The notes under the pieces are model-generated. The model ran no database searches. It was not told the origin of the DNA and saw nothing but the letters and a program-made list of their open reading frames with translations. Source: Margaritifera margaritifera (Eukaryota > Mollusca > Bivalvia > Unionida > Margaritiferidae). From it: DNA of 64,000 bases. Positions 37,901 to 48,409 of the stretch are shown piece by piece (within the stretch, counting starts at the first letter, position 1; every line of letters begins with the position of its first letter). The DNA is taken from assembly GCA_029931535.1 (NCBI GenBank), contig JAQPZY010000732.1:31001-95000 (forward strand), read 5' to 3'. Position numbers and translations under genes: made by a program.

Positions 37901-37984
37901 CTTTCTTTCTAACAGTATTCAACATGACTTCCTTTCAATCTCATCCTCCTACCAAATTGATTCATGCACTATATGCCATCAGCG

Positions 37985-38244
37985 CGAAATAATGCACAAG
38001 TGCGTTCACATTTGTTAGAAGCTTGTCTGAGAGAAGTGTTAAGAAAGTTTATCTTGACAGCGCGTCAATTATTACAAGGTATAATTCACATCCACATGAA
38101 ACAAAACGTTTTTTTGACAAACAAAACGTTTTGTCACAACTGGCTGATCGAAGAATCTATCCTCAGACAAAAAAACAAATCATTTTGAAACCAGGTGGAA
38201 TTGGCTCTTTAGGAGGTGTCATTATTCGTACTATGTTAACATAG
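37985..38244 (+). pseudogene. Polinton small GG-tail protein, copy 1
   Basis: A frameshifted frame reads LEACLREVLRKFILTARQLL, then NVLSQLADRRIYPQTKKQII and LKPGGIGSLGGVIIRTML. The layout is a cysteine-containing helical start, a basic L-x-x-LA-R stretch, then a K-x-x-LxxxGG hydrophobic tail. This matches the second copy at 38.87-39.25 kb and resembles small Polinton ORFs with LLxQKGGFLxxLL tails. Function unknown; the glycine-rich hydrophobic tail suggests membrane or capsid-interior contact. Confidence 0.55.
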
Positions 38245-38277
38245 GATCCTAATTTCTAAGCTGCAAAAGACCAAGAG

Positions 38278-38760
38278 ATGGTTCAGCATGTTCACATTCT
38301 AACAAAAAGAAGAAGAAAACCCCCTAGAAAAGTCCTAAGGAAAAAAACATCTCCTTCAAGAAAGAGAGATACTGCTGCTAGAACGCGTACGTTAGCAAGA
38401 AAACCTCGCTCGGTGACGGTCTCTCCTGACACTTCTTCTACTCCTCCGTTCATGATGATGCCTACCAAACCCGATTTAAGACCAGTGTTTCCTAATTGGA
38501 TGAAATAATGGAAACCCATTTCTAAAGGAAATTCTACTTCTCCGGCGACGACGTGTTATACTGCTCTAACTGCTGCTGCTGCAGCCAAAATATTGAACTT
38601 TCCTAACACAAAAGTGGAAGACAGAACAGGCATGTTACAAAGTTTACTGGATTTGTCCAAACAAGAGCTGGCAAGATTTAGTCCGTTGAAAACACCAGTA
38701 GTGACTAGAGTCAAGTTGATACGACGTGTCGAGAATAATTGGAGACGAATTCAAGTATAA
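38278..38760 (+). pseudogene. Basic virion-type ORF of the Polinton, one stop
   Basis: The single 161-codon frame has one in-frame TAA (38,506-38,508). Its N-terminus is strongly basic (TKRRRKPPRKVLRKKTSPSR, then RTRTLARKPRS), followed by a PT-rich part. After the stop come CYTALTAAAAAKILNF, DRTGMLQSLLDLSKQELARF and VTRVKLIRRVENNW. A basic arm plus an amphipathic helix suggests DNA- or capsid-binding, as in core proteins of related viruses, but no named family could be assigned. Confidence 0.5.
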
Positions 38761-38869
38761 AACTGAAGAAGTGTCAGATAAGATTCACTTCAGTTTTTTC
38801 CTTCTGAAACAAAGATGCAACCAAGTTCACACCCTCATCATCGACAACGCCCAAAGAAACCTTCTTAAT

Positions 38870-39248
38870 ATTAAAAAATGGGGAAAAAAAGGACTCTCTC
38901 CTCGTTTAGCTAAACATCGGAATGTATTGTCAGTACTGACTAAATCCAATACCCCGATGCAAAAACAAATCATTCAAAAGGCACCAAAATAAATTATCGA
39001 TACCATGTGTGAAGGTTGTTTGAACGTTTTGAAGGGAACGGTGCTTGTGACCAATGTACAGAAACCGATTAGGATGTCATCGTCACGTTCTTCGTCAAAA
39101 GATGAAAAAGAAACTACCTATCAATACAAAAAAAATGCTTGGTCAACGAGGAGGATTTCTATCCATGCTGATTATACCGTTGTTAAAAGTGGCTGCTCCT
39201 TTGCTAGGATCTATTGCTGGATCTCTTTTAGGAGGAGTCATGAGATGA
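38870..39248 (+). pseudogene. Polinton small GG-tail protein, copy 2
   Basis: It reads KHRNVLSVLTKSNTPMQKQI, a stop at 38,990-38,992, then IIDTMCEGCLNVLKGTVLVT. After a frameshift near 39,060 it continues HRHVLRQKMKKK and KMLGQRGGFLSMLIIPLLKV, AAPLLGSIAGSLLGGVMR. The CEGCLNVLKG and QRGGFLxxL motifs are typical of small Polinton ORFs. Copy 1 at 38.0-38.24 kb has the same architecture, so the gene is probably duplicated within the element. Confidence 0.6.
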
Positions 39249-39520
39249 TTAAAAAGAAGAAGATAAAAAGGACACCCTTTTCTGGAAGACATCACACTTG
39301 TACCTTTGGATGTTATGGAAGGACAAAGATTAACTTTAGTTCTTTACAAACGATGGATGGAATTCAAAAAGCAACGAAGACGATGATAGAAGCAGTCACA
39401 GAGATGGAAGAAGAAAATGAAACAAGTGAAGTGTTTCAAACTCCGTCTACTCAAACATCTAGTCTGACTGCCTTTTTGTTGACACCTTTCCCTACTCCCA
39501 GACGAGCATAAATGAAAGCT
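39246..39520 (+). pseudogene. Small Polinton ORF with LVP-DV motif
   Basis: It starts MIKKKKIKRT and, after a frame change, reads FLEDITLVPLDVMEGQRLTL and VLYKRWMEFKKQRRR followed by stops. Many Polintons have a short ORF with an LVPxDV-x-x-L segment at this place, between the GG-tail ORF and the integrase. An alternative frame is open through 39,511 but low in recognisable content. Function unknown. Confidence 0.4.
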
Positions 39521-39736
39521 TGGGTACAAACAAATGATGTGGACACCTTCTTCAGCAGAAACAAAATAGAAAGAACGGTAGACATAAGCGAAAAAATAAA
39601 CCAAAGAACAGATGACTACTCCTACTCATATTCCTCGTCGGAGAAGTCAAGCATCGCATTCCAAAAGAATACCTCACAAACAACCTAAGAGCAGTATCGA
39701 ACAGTGGGTGACATATTGAGGAGTACCAATAAAGAC

Positions 39737-40820
39737 ATGGATACACTATTAGCCATCATTTACTACAATTCTTCTAATGCAGCTGGATACGGAGGAATTC
39801 AAAAATTGTACCGTGCTGCTAAAACCAAACTCGCACGTTGATTTCTGAAAGATGTAGGACAATGGTTACAAGAACAATCGACGTACACGTTACACAAACC
39901 CATTCGACGAAAATTTCCCAGGAGTCAAACGAAAGTAGCGGGCATCGACCATCAATGGCAAGCAGATTTAGCGGATGTCTCTCATTTAGCGTCGTACAAT
40001 CAAGGTTACAAATACTAGTATTTGTTTTGTGTCATTGGCGTGTTTTCAAAATTAGCTTGGGTAGTTCATTTGACTTCTAAAACAAGATCAGAGTTAGTGC
40101 GAGCTTTAAAACTGGTCTTGAAACAAAGTGGTCGACACCCTCTACGACGACAAACAGACAAAAGCACAGAATTTCTGAACCAAGCTTTAAAACAAAAATG
40201 AAAAAAGCGAAAATCCTAAAACGAAAGCTAGTGTCGTGAAACGTTTTCAAAGAACTTTGAAACAATGTATGTGGAAATATTTTACACATCAACATACTCT
40301 CAAATACATCGACGTGTTACAACGTTAAGTCAAAGCTTACAATCGATCGTACCATCGTACCATCGGATGTGCTCCAGAAGAACTAAGGCCTCAAAAAGAT
40401 GCGATGGTGTTTGATCGATTGTTTGGAACGTCAAGGACCAGAAAAAAGAAAGAAGTGTTAAACACTGGAAATTGGGTTTGCGTTGGAAAAACAAAGCGCG
40501 CTTTTAACAAAGGTTATTTACCCAACTGGACGACAGAACTGTTTCGTGTCACATGATAAGTGGTTGGACGTTTTACACCTGTCTATAAATTGGAAGATAT
40601 AAACAGAGAAGTATTAAAAGGAACTTTTTACTTGCTCGAGTTATAACGAGTGACCAAGAAAGAAGACGACGTGTACGATATCGAAAGCATTCTCGATTGA
40701 AGAACACGTAAAGTGGAAAAACAACAACCTCAAGGAGTCAAAGTTCGCTCGAAAGGATATCCACATAGTTTCAATTCTTGGATTCCTGCTTTACAAGTCA
40801 TTGACTATACAAAGCAGTAG
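39737..40820 (+). pseudogene. Polinton integrase with C-terminal chromodomain
   Basis: It starts MDTLLAIIYYNSSNAAGYGG, then KLYRAAKTKLA, a stop, and WLQEQSTYTLHKPIRRKFPR. The catalytic core shows HQWQADLADVSHLA (first D), FSKLAWVVHLTSKTRSEL, and RRQTDKSTEFLNQAL (second D). After a frame change near 40,205 comes VVKRFQRTLKQCMWKYF, where the family has VERFNRTLK, so the catalytic glutamate is lysine. It continues YNRSYHRTIGCAPEEL and, past a stop at 40,644-40,646, a chromodomain, VYDIESILD-stop-RTRK and VRSKGYPHSFNSWIPAL. Integrases of this type insert the element; this one is dead. Confidence 0.93.
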
Positions 40821-40829
40821 AAGTTACAA

Positions 40830-41215
40830 CCATGCCGTTAAACACAGCTACCTCTCCATCTCAGAGTTCCTCTCTTCACGAACTACAAAACAACCCCTGT
40901 GCGGGTGGTGTGGAGAACGTGTCCCTAAAAATCAAATCATCTTTTTCTTCCAATCTTTGTGGTGTATTGTGTCAGCCATTTTAAATTTGACTTTGCAAAC
41001 AAGGAGATAAACAACTATGGATGATTTTACTCAGCAGTTGTATTCTTACCAGTCCTTCGCTGAAATATACCGACAGTAACAAGAACAACAGTAGCTTTTC
41101 CGCCAACGCCAGTCACAACAATAACTCTTCCATTGACATCACCTCTTCTGGAACATTTGGAAAATCATTCTCCTTTGACAACGAGTGACTCCTCGGAAAC
41201 CAGACCCATCGAACT
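40830..41215 (+). other. Spacer with Ser/Asn-rich coding-like frame
   Basis: A frame from 40,831 gives MPLNTATSPSQSSSLHELQN and SLKIKSSFSSNLCGVLCQPF. Later SSFSANASHNNNSSIDITSS and GTFGKSFSFDNE follow with stops between. No Polinton gene was recognised. It may be one or two decayed small ORFs between integrase and penton gene. Confidence 0.35.
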
Positions 41216-41932
41216 ATGAATAACCAATTTTATTTAATATTACCTACTGACAGTTCAACGGACGTTTCCCAAAACAAATTATGTTTTTTAACAGCCAAAT
41301 TACCTCAATCCATACAATTTGATCACGAAGCTCATTGGGAAGCAACTTTGTAGAAATCATTCATTCTACTCAAGTCCTGAATATCAAAGAGGTTCAAACC
41401 ACTTTCCACGTCGAAATATTCAAGGCACAGGTTCAAGAAAACTTGGACAAAAATGATCCTCTCTTTTACGAATCTAAAACACCATCGCCAGTGAATCCTC
41501 AGTTGAATATCTCTACGATGCTCAACATCTCTTTGATATTGTGGGTCGTAACACGAGCATAGGACCACAGTCAAAAGACATTCACAACAATGAACAATTC
41601 AACAAGTATTTTCGTTTCCATATCGATTTGAACGATGTATGATTGTGTACTCTGATGTCGTCGAGTACAACGTGATGGGAAATACAGCCGCTCCGTTGGT
41701 GAGAGTCATTCCTTTCAAAGTGGATTCTGCCATAGTTGCTTACGATGAAGTAGGAAACACGTATCACGTTCATCGAGAATTTGTACATCCTGATTATCTT
41801 CATCTTAGTAAATCGTATTTTTACAGTATCAATATTAGTATAAAAAGAGATCTTGAACAAAATTTTATATTTTGCAAAGAAAAAGTCACCGTGAAAGTAC
41901 ATTTTCGTAAACGATTCTTCAGTGAATTTTAA
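41216..41932 (+). pseudogene. Polinton minor capsid (penton-type) protein
   Basis: The start MNNQFYLILPTDSSTDVSQN is followed by LTAKLPQSIQFDHEAHWEA. This is the typical opening NQFYLTLPSNSS-N-x-FTTxLxxPIxLxGxWEV of Polinton penton/PY proteins. After several stops and a frame change the C-terminal half, open from 41,639, reads YSDVVEYNVMGNTAAPLVRV, IPFKVDSAIVAY, and ends EKVTVKVHFRKRF. YxDVVExxxVGxxxxPLLRxVP is the conserved second half. In Polinton-type capsids this single jelly-roll protein is the predicted vertex component. Inactive here. Confidence 0.88.
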
Positions 41933-41982
41933 CTGATGTATTCTGTGTATCAAGGAGTTGTTTGACAAGAAGGACATTTTTT

Positions 41983-42013
<31 letters not shown>

Positions 42014-42021
42014 GGGGGGGT

Positions 42022-42330
42022 ATGTTAAAAACAGCTTTTCGTACGGTAGCACCCATCTTAAAACCGATGGTCACTTGAGAATTGCATGCTTTAGAAGATG
42101 CAGCTTTGACACATGGAAAAGAATTTCTTCAAAACATACTCATCGACAAACAAAGTCCTAAAGTAGCCTTGACGAAAGCAGAAACACATGTGTTGCTTCA
42201 GACAGAAAAAGAACTCTTAGGGCGTCGAGACACACCTATAAATTCGCTGCACACTTGTGGCGAAGGTATTATTTCCGCCCCCACGCCACACCAAGGACGA
42301 GGCAGAAAGAGACGTCGAAAACCCTTATGA
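42022..42330 (+). pseudogene. Small Polinton protein with basic tail (PX-like position), one stop
   Basis: A 103-codon frame starts MLKTAFRTVAPILKPMVT, has one TGA (42,076-42,078), then runs ELHALEDAALTHGKEFLQNI and ends GRGRKRRRKPL. An amphipathic N-terminal helix followed by a Gly/Arg-rich tail just before the major capsid gene matches small virion-type ORFs of Polintons. It sits directly after a run of about 25 T and 8 G (41,989-42,020). Confidence 0.6.
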
Positions 42331-42415
42331 CCTCACAAACATGATCAGAAAAGAATAAGAAAAAAGATGAAGAGCTGTCGGAGAATTAGATGGTTTTGAT
42401 TACTAAAAACGAAAC

Positions 42416-43790
42416 ATGATGCACCGAGATTCTTGCGAATGTTTTAAGTCAGAACTCGATCTGTTTGCCATGCCACGGACGATGCCACCGACGATGATGA
42501 CAATGCAAGAATCACAATGGGTTGAATAATTTCATCCTGGTTCGTCTTTGACCACTTCAGCACGTATCAGCACGGATCGAATTTGAATTGAACCGACACA
42601 TCGAAGATTACATTGACCTGAATGACAGTTACTTGTACCTGAAAGTCAAAGTTCTCAAAGTGGAAAACAGCAATCCAGGGGAAGATGCCAGAGTAGCACC
42701 TGTCAAAAATTTCATGCATTCATTGTTCAGCGAAGTGGATTTGTACTTGAGTAGCAAACTAATCAGCAGCAGGATTGAAAATCTACCCTTATCGACCGTA
42801 CATGGAAAATCTGTTGACTTACGGAAAAGAAGCCAAGAATACACATCTGGATGCTTCAGTGGTATGGAAACCGAACACTGTGGATGCCTTCAGCGACGCA
42901 GATTTGGCAGAAGATAATAATTCTCACAATGTTGGATTTAACGGCCACCGAAAGAAAATTAAACAAGGACGTAGTTTAGAAATGATGGGTCGTTTGCATT
43001 TGGACATGTGGTTGCAAGACAAGTATCTTCTGAATGGAATGGATGTCCGTCTGAGACTGAATCGAAGTAGTACCGTGTTCCACTTGATGACTAATGAAAA
43101 CCACTACAAAACGAACATAGAGGAAGCCAGACTTTACGTGCGACCTGAGGAAGTCTTACCTAAAGTGGGAAACGACATCAGTCAAACTCTGAGCAGAACG
43201 ATAGTAACGTATTCTCTACGACGAGTGGAAGTGAAAACCGTCACCATTGCCTCCGGACTCCGATCCAAGATCGAAGATCATATTCTCCAAGGTCAACTAT
43301 CAAAACGTTTACTCACTGGCATCGTCAGCAATGCGGCCCTCAGCGGAGCTATGGATCAAAATCCTGTCGAGTTCCAACATGTCAACGTGTCCAAGGTAGA
43401 AGTCAACTGCGATGGAGAGACGTTGTGTAATTTTTCTGAGCATAGTTAGGTTCAAAGGGTCTCAAAGGGACTCTTTGAACCTAACTTTGCTCAGAAAAAT
43501 TACTTGAGATCTTTCTTGACTCTGTTTGAAGCCACAGGACAATTAGGAACTAACAGTAGCCACGGCATTTAGCACGACGATTATGCAGGAGGATATGCTT
43601 TGTGGGATTTGATTTCACTCCAGAGCAAGGTAGCGACGAAGGACATTTTCAGCCTATAAAATCAGGCCAACTTCGTGTGAAACTTCAGTTTTCAGTAGCT
43701 CTGGCGAACACAGCGAACGTCATCTTGTACGCAGAATTCGATTATACTCTGGAAATCAACAGTTTGCGAGAAGTGATCCTAGACTATTAG
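42416..43790 (+). pseudogene. Polinton major capsid protein (double jelly roll), broken
   Basis: It opens MMHRDSCECFKSELDLFAMP then QESQWVE-stop-FHPGSSLTT, matching the SCECxKSELDLF and QWVEYxP start of Polinton major capsid proteins. It goes on to EDYIDLNDSYLYLKVKVLKV, NFMHSLFSEVDLYLSSKLIS and, after a frameshift near 42,775, YPYRPYMENLLTYGKEAKNT. Later landmarks are GRLHLDMWLQDKYLLNGMDV, LYVRPEEVLPKVG, the C-terminal NYLRSFLTLFEATGQLG and YAGGYALWGFDFTPEQGSDE, and it ends TLEINSLREVILDY. Length is close to the family's. A foldback at 43,427-43,503 and a stop near 43,572 break the last third. Confidence 0.95.
43427..43503. repeat. 77-nt near-perfect palindrome inside the capsid gene
   Basis: Arms of about 37 nt are centred at 43,465. 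The left arm starts GTAATTTTTCTGAG and the right arm ends CTCAGAAAAATTAC. I see two mismatches in the arms and one near the centre. The right arm encodes the expected capsid segment EPNFAQKNYL, so the left arm is the inserted inverted copy. Confidence 0.95.
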
Positions 43791-43801
43791 AAGAAAAAAA
43801 G

Positions 43802-43909
43802 ATGGAACACGAATCTATGGAGATAGGCGAAGAGGGTGTTTTCTATCCAGAACAAAGTCACAGACCACGGGTGAAGAAGAAGAAGAAGAAGAGAAAGAGA
43901 CAGTCATGA
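43802..43909 (+). CDS. 36-codon acidic/basic micro-ORF after the capsid gene
   Basis: An intact frame reads MEHESMEIGEEGVFYPEQSH, then RPRVKKKKKKRKRQS, with stop TGA. It starts 11 bases after the capsid stop. The poly-lysine/arginine tail from an AAG repeat could bind DNA or act as a nuclear signal. Short basic ORFs are common in this position of viral genomes, but the run could also be microsatellite growth. Confidence 0.35.
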   Translation: MEHESMEIGEEGVFYPEQSHRPRVKKKKKKRKRQS

Positions 43910-44112
43910 TATCACTTGGCGAAAAGAATCACAGGCATAGCCAGAGTACATTGTTATGATGTCAGATCGATCATTCGTGTCAGAAACAACCTGAAAAATG
44001 TTTGATGATGAGTTCAGAAGACAAGTTGGAAGAGTATCTGGAAGATGTATGAACACTCATCTCAGAAGAGAAGATTTTGAACAAATGGTATAAAAATTAG
44101 TGTGACCGGAAT

Positions 44113-44582
44113 GGTAACACAAATTTTTACCTTCATTGGCTTCTCTGGAGACGACACGCATCAAGCTCTCTTGTAACAGAGTACCGAGATTGTCCTTTCA
44201 TGGATTTGCATGACAGATATTTAAAAAAATGGAACTTCATTATCTTGTCACACTCAGTTCGTACACATCTTCTTGGAATCCAGCGGTGTGTGCTAAAGAT
44301 GAACCTCCTCATCGAAAACCTAAAGACGTTCGAGATTATGTCAACAACACAGACGACTGTCATCACTCAGGAATCCATTGTGTAGCCGTCTACTTTCCCA
44401 ATGACCACATTGTGGACTATTTTGATTCCTGTAAAATACGATATCGTAGACTTTATGAGAACAATAATGTGCGATTACAAGGATCTGATTCTATAGTGTG
44501 TGACCAATATGGTGTATATTTTCTTCATCAACGTAGTTTTAGATTCCCTTTAGAACATTTACTGAGTTTGTTTCGACTTTGA
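44113..44582 (+). pseudogene. Polinton cysteine protease (adenain type)
   Basis: An upstream frame MVTQIFTFIGFSGDDTHQAL has stops. The main frame from 44,229 reads KPKDVRDYVNNTDDCHHSGI, then HCVAVYFPNDHIVDYFDSC, and later NNNVRLQGSDSIVCDQYGVY, FLHQRSFRFPLEHLLSLF. This is the adenain layout: active histidine in GxHxxAxYF (the usual tryptophan after H is C), acidic residue in xFDS, and catalytic cysteine in VCxQY (the usual glycine is D). Such proteases mature capsid proteins. The triad residues are visible, but the N-terminal part is broken. Confidence 0.85.
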
Positions 44583-45889
44583 TTTCCTTAGAAACGATGA
44601 TAAAACAGAAACGCAGTGTACATCAATGGCCTATGACACTGTACTAAATCACTGGAAACTTAGTCTTACTTTACAACGTTGTCATTCTTGTAAATATGTT
44701 CATGTTTAATATTTAGTATTTGTACATAAAAAGGAAGGGACAAGCTTAATCCTCCCTCTTCATTTATTTATGTTTAAGTGAGCGAAGCAGCTCAGGGTCT
44801 ATGTTGTTTGAACTTTGACTTATAAGTAAGTATATTCGGTATACCATGAACTATGATAAACGGAAACGCACAAGATTTTACTAATCGCACTAGCAGGTTT
44901 ATTTCCATTTAAGCGTGAGTGGGTGTGTGGGTGGTGGGCTGTTAGAGAAAGTTATCATTTACATTGAAATACCATAACAAGAAAAGTAGTGCTACCGTTG
45001 TATGGAAAAACGTATTGCTGAATACTGCAAAATGAACATATAATTAACATATATTAACAGGTGTACAGGTACTAAGACCCACGTGTGTTTCGTTAATAAA
45101 ATGCTTAATGATTTCGAATTCGTAATTAATTCCAAATTATCGATCAAAAGCTGTTTGAATTATTAATGATATATGGAGAATTATTTGTCATACCAGGCTA
45201 ACTTTGAGATTACTTTAACTTGTATAAACGTCAGTTTAAATTCCACCATTTTCATTATTTCTTGCAAAATAAACTTAAGATGGTTGAAGTGTTGAGGGAA
45301 AATGTACACTGCCCTCCAAATGGTCATTCTCACTTAATTATTATAAATATTTCCTGAAATAATATTTGCTTTTTCATTTAATATATACTTTCCTATGTCA
45401 TGTATTGTCTTCACATATAAAAAACAATGTATTAGTCACCTTTTTGTTTTATTTATAATCTATTATATTTGCTCCAGTCGTAGTATAGATTTTCTGAACT
45501 TAATATTGGAGTCTAAATGAAACTATCAGAATAAACAAATGTCTGGCATGCCCTTCGGTTAAAATTGGACTATACACATCTTTGAACGGTCGATCTAAAT
45601 TTAAATATTATTTCCCAATAAAATCATATTGGATAATATCATCAGTTTATCGATTTATACACAAATTTTAAGTTCATGTCAGACTGTATATAGGGTATCA
45701 ACAATTTGCATACTTCGTGCTAAGCAAGTAGCAGATAATGGTGTGAAAAAAGATCATATTGATGGAACGGGTCAAACTATTCAGTAAAGATTATTATCTA
45801 CTTATCACAAGGGGTATTTCGCGTCTTTTATTTTATCTCATTTGACCCCCTCTTGTTTCTGTGCAAGTCTGCATCTATTTATATTTAAT
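44583..45889. other. Stretch after the Polinton protease
   Basis: No gene was recognised. The block at 44,770-44,850 (TTTAAGTGAGCGAAGCAGCT, then TTTGAACTTTGACT) could be the inner end of a Polinton terminal repeat, but no inverted partner was found near 34 kb. The rest is AT-rich and unremarkable. Confidence 0.45.
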
Positions 45890-46073
45890 TGGTCTAGTTT
45901 AGTGTTTTATAGCACAGCAACACAAGTAGGTTATTTAATACCATGGCAATTGGAGTAAAATGCCTTGCCTAAGGACGCATCATTATACCCGGGCTGATCC
46001 ATTGGTAGGATTCGAACCTGTACCCTTTCGATCACGAGTCGGGCTGGCTAACCACTGAGCCACCGTGGCTCCT
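45890..46073 (-). mobile_element. tRNA-derived SINE
   Basis: The minus strand begins GGAGCCACGGTGGCTCAGTG. TGGCTCAGTGGTT matches an A box and GGTTCGAATCC (46,018-46,008) matches a B box, at roughly tRNA spacing, so this is a pol III promoter head. The downstream body contains TAGGCAAGGCATTTTACTCC, a segment seen in many aquatic-animal SINEs. The neighbouring plus-strand sequence 46,078-46,140 (TTAGTCGCCTTTTACGACAC) resembles another repeat family common in molluscs. Confidence 0.7.
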
Positions 46074-46149
46074 GACTCCATTAGTCGCCTTTTACGACAC
46101 TCAGGAGGGCGCATCGGGCATATTCTACTTCCATGAACCCAGACAAGGG

Positions 46150-48409
46150 CTATTTATGTTTAACTAGTTGATTGCTGTATATTGATTAGATATTTTACAC
46201 GTACTACTATTGATTTGTATGCTTTTTCACTATTCTTAATGACCGGGACCCTTATACACTAGTCTTGACCGGCAAGTTTGCCATATCGAGGTCCCATTTC
46301 TTCCGAATTACGAAATACTATCTAAACATAGGTCTCAAGAGTCGAGCATGTCTTACAGGTAATAATTTACGAAGGAAATTGACTAGATGCTATCCAAAAT
46401 CTTGGTTTATTTTGTGTGTGGCAATCAAAACCAATCTTTTTCTTCTTCTTGTTGTGTGTAGTTTGACAGAGCAGAGACATATGCTATATGTGTCTCTGGA
46501 CAGAGTAAACAAAACAAGCGGCATTTCGCCTACATAGATGTGGTATTAGTCTACAAATTAAATTATCAAGATATTTTGATAACATGTAACATGGGTGAAT
46601 TTTGATCAATATCATAAGAACTTCTATATTGTAATAAGAACATATATATTGGGACAGAACTTTCTTGAAACGTCGTTTCGAGTTACTTTCACCTCAACTG
46701 AACCAATAGCTAGCACGTAAAGAAGTTACAATAACAATAAATTTTAGTTCTTTACTTCGATCTGTAAATGGAAACTTTGAATTATCGTGCTCTAATAAGT
46801 AGGTGGTTGGATGGTGGGGGTAAATTATTAATAGCCAAACGAGGTGGGTCAGGAGATGTACGACGCTTACTACTCGCAAACAACACATTGATGTAACTAT
46901 CCATTATGCCGTAGAAGTAAAGTTTGTTCAGCAATAGTCTATTATGGGAGTATGTAATGATCATCTGTGTGACGATTATGGGATAAAGTCATGGACTGTG
47001 TTTGTGTTTCCAAAGACAATTATGATTGAAAATATCTCACCTCCATCTGATATTTTATTTCATAATCGACAATTATACAGTCAATTAAGATGGCAATAGG
47101 ATTACTTTAAAAAGAGTATAATCAACTAGTCGGGTTTTAATGGAGTTTCATCAAACACAGAATAAATCATATTTTTATAACAGCTATCTACTACCGTTTC
47201 ATTTAAATTTTCGTATCATAGCTACATTTTGTTAAAAAAAAATTTCAATTTTAGACCACTCATAAAGGGAATAACAACATACTGCTCCTCGTTACCAACT
47301 TTACAATGTTGGTAAATAGTTCTACGAATAAAAGTGTAAACAAGTAATAATGATATTCCATTAATATTACTGTCATTTATATAAGAGATCGCATTAACTG
47401 TCAAAACATGCTAGTGTAAATTCCGCGTGATTGTTTCTGTGCTTATAGTAGGATATCGATTCACAAATATAACATGTATTACAATAATGTCAGTGGAAAG
47501 GTTCCAAACAAGGTTATCAATTTATGCGCATTTAGTTTCAAAACATACATTGTTTCTCAATCATAACCTTCATCGATGTATAGTTCAATATGATATGGAA
47601 AGCTAAAGCTGAAAAAAACAGTAGACACTTTTCAAATTAATTAAAATGTTTTATATGTTAGGTTGCAGATTTGTTCTCCGTGTGATCAAAACTGTACCCA
47701 GTGTTCTGTGAATGAAATGATAATGTAGTAATATTCTCTTTTTAAACATGTGAAAGATATCTGACGATATTTTTTTACTGGAGTACCTCATTCATCTTTA
47801 ACTGTACCTTGATTTTCATCTTCCTCCATAACTGTGTAATTATTTAGGACTGCCACATCGTTGTATGCTAAAACTGTTATCATTAGAAGAAATGAGTAAA
47901 TCAATCTCGTAGAGTTGTAATTTTACCCGGTGAAACTCCCCAGGCCACAGATTGCACTAAACGGGTCCTTGTCATCAATTTGTATAAATTACATAATTTC
48001 GTTTTCTCATGTTCTATAATTGAAGGCATATTTTTTTGTCATTGAATATCTTCTTAGATTCAATGTCTCTCATGGAACGACACAGTTTACATGACGGCCT
48101 TAATTATTATAATGTATTTATTGTATTCTAATTTAGTGGATTCCATGATTTCCTTGCTTTTCATTCTGTATTCCTGGATAGTAAGATGTCGATGACAAAT
48201 GTGTGGGAAAGAAAGAAGAATGAAATAAAGAGAGGAACAGCGACTATAGTAGTAGTAGTATCATCATCAGCAGCAGCATAAATAACAGTCGTTCTAGAGT
48301 TATGATGTTAGTTGTGAAAATGGTTATAGTGGTGGTGGTAGCAGCAGTAGTAGTAGGAGGAGGAAGAGGAGAAGAAGGAGGAGAAGGATTGATTTTCAGA
48401 AGTCCATCA
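46150..48409. other. Intergenic AT-rich sequence
   Basis: No gene was recognised. Near 48,250-48,375 lie trinucleotide runs (TAG/TCA/GCA, then GGT/AGG/GAA). The reading frames there are products of these repeats. Confidence 0.55.

Larger units (their letters stand above)
34390..44590 (+). mobile_element. Polinton/Maverick remnant, about 10.2 kb
   Basis: Hallmark genes are all on the plus strand: protein-primed PolB, FtsK/HerA-type packaging ATPase, retroviral-like integrase with chromodomain, minor (penton) and major double-jelly-roll capsid proteins, and adenain-type protease, plus small basic ORFs. This is essentially the full Polinton set. Complete elements are 15-20 kb, and here the PolB N-terminus, motif A region and both terminal repeats are missing. 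Each large gene has stops or frame breaks, so it is fossil. A solo LTR of the gypsy family found at 49 kb sits inside PolB. Confidence 0.93.

Noticed and set aside
44770..44850. Possible Polinton terminal repeat
   Set aside because: I found no inverted partner near 33.5-34.4 kb, so the end is not supported.
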